Below are positions 18,201 through 26,667 of a stretch of DNA of 64,000 nt, piece by piece. Below the pieces are notes generated by a model, which was not told the origin of the DNA, searched no databases, and was given only the letters and a program-made list of their open reading frames with translations. Made by a program: the position numbers and the translations under genes. Positions within the stretch are counted from its first letter, which is position 1; every line of letters begins with the position of its first letter. The DNA comes from PFJX01 sp031426735 (lineage in GTDB: Bacteria > Pseudomonadota > Gammaproteobacteria > Burkholderiales > Thiobacillaceae). The DNA is taken from the NCBI GenBank assembly GCA_031426735.1, contig JASJPK010000029.1:22114-86113 (forward strand), read 5' to 3'.

Positions 18201-20553
18201 CAACGGCGTCACGACCAGCGGCGTTCTCACGCCGGGCGAAACGGTCTACGGCACCATCCAGGGAAGTACTGATCTGGACTGGCTAAAGATCACGCTTACC
18301 GCCGGCGCCAGCTACGATTTCTCGCTGGAAGGCAAAGATTCCGGCGGCGGCACGCTGGTCAATCCGCTCTTGCGCCTGAGTGACAACGCCGGCAACGAGA
18401 TCGCCTACAACCAGGACGGCGGCCTGGGCAGGGACGCGCACCTGACCTACATCGCCGCGACCAGTGGCACTTACTATTTATCTGTCGAGTCGCAATACGA
18501 CTACGACGGCGATGCCGGCTCTTACACCCTCTCCGCGCGCAGCCTTGGGAGCGGCTATCAGGCCACGCCGATAGCCAATGCCTTCCCGTTGAGCGGCAAC
18601 GCTGTCCTGGATGGCCTGACTCAGGGCAGCACCTGGCAGTTCAGCGGCGCACGTTTGCTGACCTATTCGTTCAACGATATCAGCGAAGAGGGCCTGATCC
18701 TCGGCGGCGCCTGGAACGAGGTGGCAAAAGACGCAATACGGGAGGCACTGGTCGCCTGGCAATCGGTCGCCAATATCAGCTTTGTCGAGATTCCGGGCAG
18801 CGACACGATCGAAAACAGCACGGCCAATATTGCCTTCGGCCACTCCGGTAACAGTCTTTACCCCGTCTCCGGCCTGGGCGTCTTCCCGGCGCCGGATTAC
18901 GTCAATCTGCTCTTGGGCGAAATGGAATCAAACCGAACGGAATATCCACGCCTGGAAGGTGACATTTTGTTGGACGACTACGCCAGCGAGATGCAGTACC
19001 TCACCCGGGGCGATGCTGGATTCTGGGTCGGCATGCATGAATTGGGTCATGCCCTCGGCCTCAAGCACCCGTTCGACGACGGTGGCAACGGCCGGCCGAC
19101 TTTCATCGATCTGGGCATCGGCAGCAAGGACGTCAATACCCAGACGGCGATGAGCTACGGCACGCCCGGAATCAGCCTGGACAATGGTTATGCGGCCACG
19201 CCCATGCTGCTGGACATCCAGGCCATCCAGAGCATCTATGGCGCGAATGCCAGCTACCACAGCGCGGACAACACCTATTCCCTCGCCGACGACGGCGCTC
19301 TCAGAACCCTCTGGGATGCCGGTGGCAACGACTGGATCGATGCCAGCGGCCTTGCCTACGGCATCCAACTCAGCCTGGCGGCGGGCAGCATCAACCGTTA
19401 TGGCAGCCAATACTCAGCCACCGCCAGCGCCTACAACGCCAACATCGAAAATGCCTCAAACGGAGCCGGGGCGGATACCCTGAACGGCACCAGCGCCTCC
19501 GTCATCATTAGATCGGACTACTACGTTTCTATCAGCAACCTGGAGTCGGTCATCGCCATCGCCGATAACGTCAGCATCGAAAATGCCCGCGGCGGTGTCG
19601 GGGCGGATACCCTGAGAGGTACCAGCGCCGCCAATATCCTGGACGGCGGTGCAGGCAATGACACTTTGGACGGCGGCACCGGCAATGACACCCTTCTGGG
19701 CGGCACAGGCAACGACACCTATCTGGTCGACAGCGCGGGCGACCGGCTGATAGAGAGCAGCGCCCAGGCTGGCGAAATCGATAACGTACAAGCCTCACTG
19801 AGCTGGACGCTGAGCGCCAACCTGGAAAACCTGACCCTGACCGGCAACGGTAAATTCAGCGGCAGAGGCAACGGCCTGGACAACTCCCTCACCGGCAACG
19901 GCGCGGCCAATGTGCTGGATGGCGGCGCTGGCGCAGACAGCCTGATCGGCGGCGCCGGAAACGACATCTACGTCGTGGACAACCTCAGCGACGTGATTCA
20001 GGAAAATCAGACCGACGCGGCGGAAATCGACTCGGTCCGCGCCTGGAGGGACTGGACGCTGGGCGACAACCTGGAAAACCTGACGCTGCTCGGCGTCAAA
20101 CCATTGCACGGTAGCGGCAACGGTTTGAACAACAACCTGACCGGCAATGGCAACGCCAACAGCCTCGATGGCGGCGCCGGCAACGACACCCTCGTTGGCG
20201 CCTCCGGCAACGACACGCTGACAGGCGGTGCCGGCAGCGACACTTTCGCCTTCACCACCCCGCTCAACGCCCTCCGCAACGTCGACACCGTCACTGACTT
20301 CAGCAGCGGCATGGACAAGCTTCAACTTTCGCCAGCCATCTTCCGCGCGCTGGATTTTTCCGGGGCGCCGGACTCGGCTGCGTTCTTCCATACCGGCAGT
20401 GCAGCGCAGGATGCGAATGACCGCATCCTGTATGACCAGAGCAGTGGAGGGCTGTACTACGATGCCGATGGCAGCGGCACGCTGGCGGCGATCAAATTTG
20501 CGACATTGCTGGCTTCGCCAACGCTGTTGTATAGCGATTTTTTTGTCGGGTAA
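15235..20553 (+). CDS. Serralysin-like protease with nine N-terminal PPC-like repeats
   Basis: 1772 residues. I start at ATG 15235, which has AAGGGAG at 15221-15227; the in-frame TTG 6 bases upstream lacks that spacing. Nine repeats of about 115 residues (about 56-1100) each begin DD[YFH], contain a D-x-DWF-like motif, then FDLKG and a GTYTL end; they resemble bacterial pre-peptidase C-terminal (PPC) domains. A zinc protease domain follows (about 1128-1396): HELGHALGLKHP starts at residue 1268, and TAMSYG is the Met-turn. RTX repeats and the export cassette take the rest. A local duplication at about 19440-19620 repeats the IENA...ADTL segment. The gene is paralogous to 20893-26490, sharing even the MS[ND]LYDT N-terminus. 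The role should be a secreted protease; PPC-like domains usually help substrate binding or secretion. Confidence 0.9.
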   Translation: MSNLYDTTIEYRRTLYDNAAVVPLNSEQFDGTGLAGGASSVWAASAINVFANELVGDDYAADLTTTGMVAVGGSVTGLLETSNDRDWFRVDLTAGRLYAFDLKGAASGGGTLLDPGLFLFDSTANYVAFDNNSGIDNDAQLVNSPPSSGAFYISPLDLGLSGGTYTLVATEIGVDDYLGSIATTGTLAVGGSTTGDIQFSSDQDWFRIDLTAGRIYTFDQKGAVSAGGSLTESALRLLDDTGNLVANAGYHAAGTDASLTYSPLSGGTYYVSAEAAYGSTGTYTLVATDLGADDYLGSTATTGIFTVGGSVTGDDQFYGDQDWFRIDLSAGRIYAFDLKSAFSGGGTLDNHSLQLLNSAADFLVYGGVSENGLESRLVYSPLSSATFYLSAEGGFTGGTYTLVAADIGADDFLGSSATTGSLVVGGGATGNIQFHGDQDWFSIELTAGRIYTFEMQEGVSSGGPLAVPFLTLLNSADVVLWSVVDNGTGSYPYFSFSPSSSGTYHLSAQGRGSEVGTYTLLATDSGADDYAYGVTTTGDLAVGGTATGSIQFNSDGDWFRIDLIAGHFYVFDMKGLHSGGGTLFNADLELRDSAAGYLTADYGIGDDARLSFKADSSGIHYLSATGWGNSTGTYTLTAADHGVDDYDGSIATTGKLAPGASTSGNIQLADEADWFRIELTAGRIYAFDLKGADSGGGTLTDPNLLLHDGEGNYLTVDFNNGVGLDARLTYLAPSSGTYFLSCQGSSYNVKPDGTYTLKATDLGIDDHVDGLTTSSTVTVGGAITGDIQFVNDQDWFRIDLMVGTTYIFKLQGADSGKGTLANPRLVLRDATGNYLYSDSDSGAGYDALFAYSPASSGTYYLAAQSEYASFTGTYTLSVGLDDFPGNAMTTLPVGGAVTGMIEYTSDQDKFLVDLTAGVEYVFDLTVADLGGGTQANPYLHLLDSSGDYIASDDSHIFFTPTSAGTYYLAVQGNNPGSTYTLSADLDDYGNGVTTSGVLTPGETVYGTIQGSTDLDWLKITLTAGASYDFSLEGKDSGGGTLVNPLLRLSDNAGNEIAYNQDGGLGRDAHLTYIAATSGTYYLSVESQYDYDGDAGSYTLSARSLGSGYQATPIANAFPLSGNAVLDGLTQGSTWQFSGARLLTYSFNDISEEGLILGGAWNEVAKDAIREALVAWQSVANISFVEIPGSDTIENSTANIAFGHSGNSLYPVSGLGVFPAPDYVNLLLGEMESNRTEYPRLEGDILLDDYASEMQYLTRGDAGFWVGMHELGHALGLKHPFDDGGNGRPTFIDLGIGSKDVNTQTAMSYGTPGISLDNGYAATPMLLDIQAIQSIYGANASYHSADNTYSLADDGALRTLWDAGGNDWIDASGLAYGIQLSLAAGSINRYGSQYSATASAYNANIENASNGAGADTLNGTSASVIIRSDYYVSISNLESVIAIADNVSIENARGGVGADTLRGTSAANILDGGAGNDTLDGGTGNDTLLGGTGNDTYLVDSAGDRLIESSAQAGEIDNVQASLSWTLSANLENLTLTGNGKFSGRGNGLDNSLTGNGAANVLDGGAGADSLIGGAGNDIYVVDNLSDVIQENQTDAAEIDSVRAWRDWTLGDNLENLTLLGVKPLHGSGNGLNNNLTGNGNANSLDGGAGNDTLVGASGNDTLTGGAGSDTFAFTTPLNALRNVDTVTDFSSGMDKLQLSPAIFRALDFSGAPDSAAFFHTGSAAQDANDRILYDQSSGGLYYDADGSGTLAAIKFATLLASPTLLYSDFFVG

Positions 20554-20892
20554 TCCAGCCTTGCGGTCGACAGGCGCTGCCGATATTCCGGACTAGGGAA
20601 ATAGTCCCAGCACAGCTAAGGTCTTTAAGCTTGGCGTAGCCTATAAAACGATTGCAGGGTCTGAAAATTCATCCTGGAAACCGCAGCTGGTGTTGAATGT
20701 TTCGTATTTCAATCGGTTGCGTTACTTACGTAGGTGCAAATAAATTCGCACCTACAGTCCGGTTAACCGCGGTTTTTAGGTCCATTTGGCAAACGTTGAT
20801 CAGAACTGCGGAGACCGCCATCAAATACAGCGTATTGCGTTCGGGCTCGGGGCATACGGATACGAAACAATTACTGGCCTGGGAGTTTGAAA
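20554..20892. other. Intergenic region of 339 bp
   Basis: I see no credible gene. The region contains one GTAGGTGC palindrome (20730-20755). The promoter of the second PPC protease should lie in the last 130 bp, but no boxes are convincing. Confidence 0.55.
20730..20755. repeat. GTAGGTGCAAATAAATTCGCACCTAC palindrome
   Basis: Third copy of the element at 11122. The arms read TAGGTGC and GCACCTA around an AT-rich centre. Confidence 0.7.
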
Positions 20893-23800
20893 ATGTCGGA
20901 CCTATATGACACCGATTTCGAGCAGAAACAGTGCTTCGGTGATCAGGTTGCCGATCTCGGGTTGGCGTCTGTCGACCTGTTGCCGGCAGATATCATTGAG
21001 GTGCAACGCAGCCAGACAGCTCTCACACCTCAGACGGCGACCACCACGGGTCGATTTGACTGGACTGGCCTGACTGTTAGCACGCGTGGTTTTTTCGCCG
21101 CCATCTCCGCCGACCCGACGCCGGTGATCGTCGACGATTATTCGGCTGACATCACCACCACAGGTGTCGTAGCGGTGGATGGCAGCGTTACCGGCCAGAT
21201 CGAAACCGGCAATGACCAGGACTGGTTCCGCGTCAATCTGGTTGCTGGCGGCATCTATGCCTTCGATCTGAAGGGAGTCGCCTCCGGTGGCGGTACATTG
21301 CCCGATCCCGGTCTGCTTCTGCTGGATAGTTCAGGGGGCTACCTGGCCTTCGACCACGACAGCGGCATCGGTTCCGATTCCCGCTTGGTCTATAGCCCGC
21401 CCAGCAGCGCAACGTTCTACTTGTCTGCCCGCGATGTCAGCGGCACGCCAGGCAGCTATACGCTGGTAGCGACCTATCTGGGTGCCGATGACTATGCCGG
21501 TAACAGCACTACCAGCGGCACAGTCACGGCGGGCGTCCCCGCGACCGGCAACATCCAGTTCAACTACGATCAGGACTGGTTCCGGGTCGAGTTGACTGCG
21601 GGGCGGGTCTACGCCTTCGATCTGAAAGGACTCTCCTCCGGGAGCGGCACGCTGCCTGATCCGAATCTTTCCCTTTACAGCGACACGGGGAGCCATATCG
21701 CCGCTGACAATGACAGCGGTATCGGTTCAGATGCCTTCCTGCGCTATAGCCCGCTCAACAACGGTGTGTTCTATCTATCCACCGGCTACTCCAGCCAAAC
21801 CGGCACCTATACCCTGCTGGCGAGCGACATCGGCGCCGATGACTACCTGGGCAGCAGCGCCACGACCGGCGTAGTTGCAGTGGGCGGTTCAGCCACTGGC
21901 GATATCCAGTTCAACAGCGATCAGGACTGGTTCCGCATTGATTTGACCGCCGGCCAGATCTATAGCTTCGACCTGAAAGGGACCGCATCCGGTGGTGGTT
22001 CGCTGCCGGAGCCCAATCTCAATCTTCTGGATGGCACGGGGGTTTTGCTGGCAAGCGACAGTTACAACGGAGTCGACACCGATGCTCAGCTGATTTACAG
22101 CCCGCTTGGCGGGGGAACCTACTATCTCTCCGCCTGGGCCGGCTACGCTTCAGCCGGTACCTATACGCTGACGGCGACCCATCTCGGCACCGATGACCAT
22201 CTAGCCAGTAGCGGCACGACCAGCAGGCTTGCTGTGGGCGGTTCCGTCAGCGGCAATATCCAGTTCGTCGGCGACCAGGACGGGTTCCATATTGATCTGA
22301 CCGCCGGCAGGATTTATTCCATCGACATGAAAGGCGTCGACTCCGGGGCCGGCACACTGATTGACCCCTATCTGCGACTCTTGAACAGCAATGCAGACTA
22401 CCTGGTCTTTGACAATGAAAGCGGAACCGGCTCCGATGCCCGCCTGCTCTATAGCCCGCTTGTCAGCGGAGATTTCCTGCTTTCCGCTGAAGGGGGCTTT
22501 GGCACGCTTGGCAGCTACACCCTGACGGCGACCGACATCGGTACCGATGATTATGCCGGCAGCCTCGCGACCACCGGCACGCTGGCGGTGGGGGGGGCGG
22601 TCAGCGGCAATATCCAGTTCGTCGGCGACCAGGACTGGTTTCGCCTCGAACTGACCGAGGGCAGGATTTACGCCTTCGATATGAAAGGGTTTGATTCCGC
22701 TGGCGGCACGCTGGCCGATCCTTTCCTCGTATTCCTGGATAGTGCGGGCGAATTTCTTGCCTCCGACGTGGACAGCGGCACGGGCGCCGATGCCCGCATC
22801 ACCCTCAGCGCTGACCACAGCGGCACCTACTATCTTTCCGCCCATGGCGCGAATGGCACCTATACGCTGCAGGCTACCGATCTCGGCGCCGATGACTATG
22901 CCGGCAGCCTTGCCACAACCGGCAGCCTCGCCATGGGCGGCACGGCAACCGGCAACATCCAGTTCGACAGCGACCAGGACTGGTTCCGCGTCGAATTGCT
23001 CGCCGGCCATTTCTATCGTTTTGATATGAAGGGGGGGGCTTCCGGGGGCGGCACCCTGCCTGACCCCTTCCTTCAATTCCGGGACGGTGCGGCAGGTTAT
23101 GTGTCCTCAGACTTTGATAGCGGCACTGGGGCCGATGCCCGTCTGGGCTTCAATGCAGTCAGCAGCGGAACCTACTATCTCTCCGCCATTGGCAGCGGAG
23201 CCACCGGCACTTACACCTTAACGGCTGCCGATCTCGGCGAAGACGACTATGCCGGCGATGCAAGCACTCTGGGCAATCTGGCGGTGGGTGACTCGATCAG
23301 CGGCAACATCCAGCTTGCCTCCGAGTCGGATTGGTTCCGTATCGATCTCAGTGCCGGCAGGATCTACGTTTTCGACCTCAAAGGCCTGGACTCCGGCAGC
23401 GGCACGCTGTCGGACCCCCATCTTCAGTTGCGTGACGGCGCGGGCAATGTGCTGTTCAATGACTACGACAGCGGCACCGGCCGGGATGCCAGGATGACCC
23501 GTCTTGCGCCAACCGGAGGCACGTATTACCTGGCCGTCCAGGGACTGTCCGAAGGAGCGACGGGCAGTTACACGCTGGCCGCCACGGATATCGGCAGCGA
23601 CGATTTTGCCGGCAACAGCGCGACGGCCGGCACATTGGCCGCGGGCGACGCGGTTACAGGCGACATCCAGTTCACCAACGATGAGGACTGGTTCCGCCTC
23701 GATCTGACCGCTGGCACCACCTATATCTTCGCGCTGCAGGGCGCGGATTCCGGCATGGGCACGCTGGTCAACTCCATGTTGCAGCTTTACAGCGCCGCCG

Positions 23801-26490
23801 GCCTATATCTGGATTCGGGCTATAACAGCGCCGGCAACGGCTTGCTGCTCGTCTACACCCCCACCAGCAGCGGCGCCTACTATCTGTCCGCGGCGGGGGT
23901 CTATAGCGACAATCTCGGCACCTACACGCTGAACGCCAGCCTGGACGATTACACGCACAGCGCTTTGACCGGCGGCAGCGTTGCGGTGGGAAATGATGCC
24001 TTTGGCGCGATCCAGTATTTCGGCGACCAGGACTGGTTCCGCGTCGACCTGAACGCGGGCGGCGAATATGTCTTCGACCTCAAAGGCGTCGATACCGGCG
24101 GCGGCAGTCTCGTCAGCGGCTATCTGGTGTTGTTCGGCGGCACGGGAAACTACTTGAACGGGGATGACAGCCATCTCTTCTACAAGCCGAGCAGCAGCGG
24201 TACCTACTATCTGGCCGTTCAAGGCATGAATGCCGTCGGCACTTATACGCTGAGCGCCAACCTCGACGATTTCAAAGATGGTGTCACCACGACCGGCGTA
24301 CTCGCCCCGGGCGGATCGGTCACCGGCATGCTCGAGGGCGGCGCGGACGTCGACTGGCTGAAGATCAGCCTCACCGCCGGCACCAGTTATGCGTTCTCGC
24401 TGGAGGGCAGGGACTCCGGCGGCGGCACGCTGGCCGACCCGCTGCTGCGTCTGCGCGACAGCAACGGCAGCGAGATCGCCAGCAACCTGGACGGCGGCCT
24501 GGGCCGGGACGCGCACCTGACCCACATCGCCACGACCAGCGGCACCTACTATTTATCAGTCGAATCGCAAAACACCTATGGCAGCGATGTCGGCACCTAC
24601 ACCCTCTCGTCCCGCAGCCTCGGCAGCGGCTACCAGGCCACGCCGGTAGCCAATGCCTTCCCACTGAGCGGCACCGCCACCCTGGATGGCCTGACCCAGG
24701 GCAGCGCCTGGCAATTCAGCGGCCCCCGCGTGCTGACCTATTCGTTCAACGATATCAGCGAAGCAGGCATGAACCTTGGCGGACCCTGGACGGAGGCGCA
24801 AAAAGACGCCGTTCGGGAAGCGCTCCTTGCCTGGGAAGTGGTCGCCAACATCAGCTTCGTCGAGATTCCGGGCAGCGACACCATCGAGAACAACACGGCC
24901 AATATCGCCATCGGGCACGCCGGCAGTTATTTTTATCCCGCAGCCGGCCTGGGCGTTTTCCCTTCGCCGGATTACGTCAATCAGCTCCTGGCCGACCTGG
25001 AATCGAATCGAACGGACTATCCGCGTCTGGAGGGCGATGTCCTGCTCGACGACTACGCCAGCGAGATGCAGTACCTCAGCCCGGGCGATGCCGGATTCTG
25101 GGTCGGTTTGCATGAACTGGGCCATGCCCTCGGCCTCAAGCACCCGTTCGACGACGGCGGCAACGGCCGACCCACCTTCATCGACCTGGGCATCGGCGCC
25201 AAGGACGTCAATACCCAGACGGCCATGAGCTATGACACCCCGGCGACCAGCCTGAGCGATGGCTATTCCGCCACCCCCATGCTGCTGGACATCCAGGCCA
25301 TTCAGCGCATCTACGGGGCGAACACCACGTATCACAGCACGGACAACAGCTACACCCTGACCGATGATGGCGCCCTCAGAACTCTTTGGGATACCGGCGG
25401 CAACGACTGGTTGGACGCCAGCAACCTGGGCACCGGCATCCAGCTCAATCTGGAAGCGGGCAGCATCAATCGTTTTGGTTTCCAGAGTTCGGTCACCGCC
25501 ATCGCCTACGGCGTCAGCATCGAAAATGCCCGCGGCAGCTTCGACGCGGACACGCTCATCGGTACCAGCGCCGCCAACATCCTCGAAGGAGGCAACGGCA
25601 ACGACCTGTTGGATGGCGGTGCCGGAACAGACACGCTGACCGGCGGCCTCGGCAACGACAGCTATGTCGTCGACAACCGCGGCGACCGCATCCTCGAAAC
25701 CAGCACCCTGAGCAGCGAGATCGACAGCGTCCAGGCCACGTTGAGCTGGAATCTGGGCGCCAACCTGGAAAATCTCACCCTGCTCGGCACCCATCGCTTC
25801 AGCGCCAACGGCAACGGCCTCGACAACACCCTCACCGGCAACGCCGCCGGCAACCTGCTCAATGGCGGCCGCGGCGCCGACACGCTGACCGGCGGTGCCG
25901 GCAACGACACCTATGTCGTGGACCGCGCCAGCGACGTCATCCAGGAAAGCGGCGCCGATGCGAGCGACAGCGTGCGCAGCTGGGTCGACTGGACGCTGGG
26001 CGCCAACCTGGAAAACCTGACGTTGCTCGGCGTCAAACAACTCAGCGGCGCCGGCAACAGCCTGGACAACCGCCTCACCGGCAACGGCGCCGCCAATGTG
26101 TTGAATGGTGGCGACGGCAACGACACGCTGAGCGGCGCCTCCGGCAACGACACGCTGACCGGCGGCGCCGGCAGCGACACGTTTGCCTTCACGACCCCGC
26201 TCAACGCTGTTCGCAACGTCGACACGATCACCGATTTCGTTAGCGGTACGGACAAAATCGAACTCTCGTCGGCCATCTTCCGAGAGATCGGTTTCAGCGG
26301 CAGTCCGAGTTCGGATGTGTTCTTCCACGCCGGCAGCGCGGCGCACGACACGGATGACCGCATCCTGTATGACCAAGGCAATGGCGGGCTGTACTACGAC
26401 GTCGATGGTAACGGTGCGCTGGCGGCGGTGCAGTTCGCGGTGCTGAGCGGAGGGGCAATGTTGCAATACTCAGATATTTCCTTGAGTTAA
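20893..26490 (+). CDS. Serralysin-like protease with ten N-terminal PPC-like repeats
   Basis: 1865 residues. I start at ATG 20893, with GGGAG at 20881-20885; an in-frame TTG lies 6 bases upstream. Ten PPC-like repeats (about 82-1240) carry the pattern DD[YFH]...TTG.LAVGG...DQDWFR.[DE]L; repeat 4 has DQDGFH instead. The zinc protease domain spans about 1267-1536, with HELGHALGLKHP from residue 1407 and TAMSYD as Met-turn. RTX nonapeptides and the export cassette run from about 1543 to the end. It is a tandem paralogue of 15235-20553 with one extra repeat. Bases 26005-26273 in its cassette are identical to 53773-54041 in the FG-GAP gene, pointing to recent conversion or duplication. Expected role: secreted, calcium-dependent protease. 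Confidence 0.9.
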   Translation: MSDLYDTDFEQKQCFGDQVADLGLASVDLLPADIIEVQRSQTALTPQTATTTGRFDWTGLTVSTRGFFAAISADPTPVIVDDYSADITTTGVVAVDGSVTGQIETGNDQDWFRVNLVAGGIYAFDLKGVASGGGTLPDPGLLLLDSSGGYLAFDHDSGIGSDSRLVYSPPSSATFYLSARDVSGTPGSYTLVATYLGADDYAGNSTTSGTVTAGVPATGNIQFNYDQDWFRVELTAGRVYAFDLKGLSSGSGTLPDPNLSLYSDTGSHIAADNDSGIGSDAFLRYSPLNNGVFYLSTGYSSQTGTYTLLASDIGADDYLGSSATTGVVAVGGSATGDIQFNSDQDWFRIDLTAGQIYSFDLKGTASGGGSLPEPNLNLLDGTGVLLASDSYNGVDTDAQLIYSPLGGGTYYLSAWAGYASAGTYTLTATHLGTDDHLASSGTTSRLAVGGSVSGNIQFVGDQDGFHIDLTAGRIYSIDMKGVDSGAGTLIDPYLRLLNSNADYLVFDNESGTGSDARLLYSPLVSGDFLLSAEGGFGTLGSYTLTATDIGTDDYAGSLATTGTLAVGGAVSGNIQFVGDQDWFRLELTEGRIYAFDMKGFDSAGGTLADPFLVFLDSAGEFLASDVDSGTGADARITLSADHSGTYYLSAHGANGTYTLQATDLGADDYAGSLATTGSLAMGGTATGNIQFDSDQDWFRVELLAGHFYRFDMKGGASGGGTLPDPFLQFRDGAAGYVSSDFDSGTGADARLGFNAVSSGTYYLSAIGSGATGTYTLTAADLGEDDYAGDASTLGNLAVGDSISGNIQLASESDWFRIDLSAGRIYVFDLKGLDSGSGTLSDPHLQLRDGAGNVLFNDYDSGTGRDARMTRLAPTGGTYYLAVQGLSEGATGSYTLAATDIGSDDFAGNSATAGTLAAGDAVTGDIQFTNDEDWFRLDLTAGTTYIFALQGADSGMGTLVNSMLQLYSAAGLYLDSGYNSAGNGLLLVYTPTSSGAYYLSAAGVYSDNLGTYTLNASLDDYTHSALTGGSVAVGNDAFGAIQYFGDQDWFRVDLNAGGEYVFDLKGVDTGGGSLVSGYLVLFGGTGNYLNGDDSHLFYKPSSSGTYYLAVQGMNAVGTYTLSANLDDFKDGVTTTGVLAPGGSVTGMLEGGADVDWLKISLTAGTSYAFSLEGRDSGGGTLADPLLRLRDSNGSEIASNLDGGLGRDAHLTHIATTSGTYYLSVESQNTYGSDVGTYTLSSRSLGSGYQATPVANAFPLSGTATLDGLTQGSAWQFSGPRVLTYSFNDISEAGMNLGGPWTEAQKDAVREALLAWEVVANISFVEIPGSDTIENNTANIAIGHAGSYFYPAAGLGVFPSPDYVNQLLADLESNRTDYPRLEGDVLLDDYASEMQYLSPGDAGFWVGLHELGHALGLKHPFDDGGNGRPTFIDLGIGAKDVNTQTAMSYDTPATSLSDGYSATPMLLDIQAIQRIYGANTTYHSTDNSYTLTDDGALRTLWDTGGNDWLDASNLGTGIQLNLEAGSINRFGFQSSVTAIAYGVSIENARGSFDADTLIGTSAANILEGGNGNDLLDGGAGTDTLTGGLGNDSYVVDNRGDRILETSTLSSEIDSVQATLSWNLGANLENLTLLGTHRFSANGNGLDNTLTGNAAGNLLNGGRGADTLTGGAGNDTYVVDRASDVIQESGADASDSVRSWVDWTLGANLENLTLLGVKQLSGAGNSLDNRLTGNGAANVLNGGDGNDTLSGASGNDTLTGGAGSDTFAFTTPLNAVRNVDTITDFVSGTDKIELSSAIFREIGFSGSPSSDVFFHAGSAAHDTDDRILYDQGNGGLYYDVDGNGALAAVQFAVLSGGAMLQYSDISLS

Positions 26491-26540
26491 AGCCCTAGTC
26501 GCTGTTAAAACGAACCACCAAGGTGCGCCTCAAAAATCGT

Positions 26541-26594
26541 CATTCCCGCGCGGGAATCCAGTGCGTTGATTCCAATGGGTTCCCGCGCGGGAAC
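26541..26594. repeat. Two TTCCCGCGCGGGAA palindromes
   Basis: Perfect palindromes lie at 26543-26556 and 26579-26594 (the latter with flanking G/C), separated by a short spacer. They belong to the CATTCCCGC...GGGAATCCAG family and lie between two RTX genes. Confidence 0.75.
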
Positions 26595-26667
26595 AACGAA
26601 CCAGGGGTTATTCGAAGCGCGCCCCATCTTGAACGGCAAATAGGGGCACAAAAATGAAAGAAGAATC

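Noticed and set aside
15235..18535. Regular repeats of about 350 bp that could be taken for a DNA repeat array
   Set aside because: They are protein-coding PPC-like domains with diverged DNA; no CRISPR-like short repeat and spacer pattern exists anywhere in the window.
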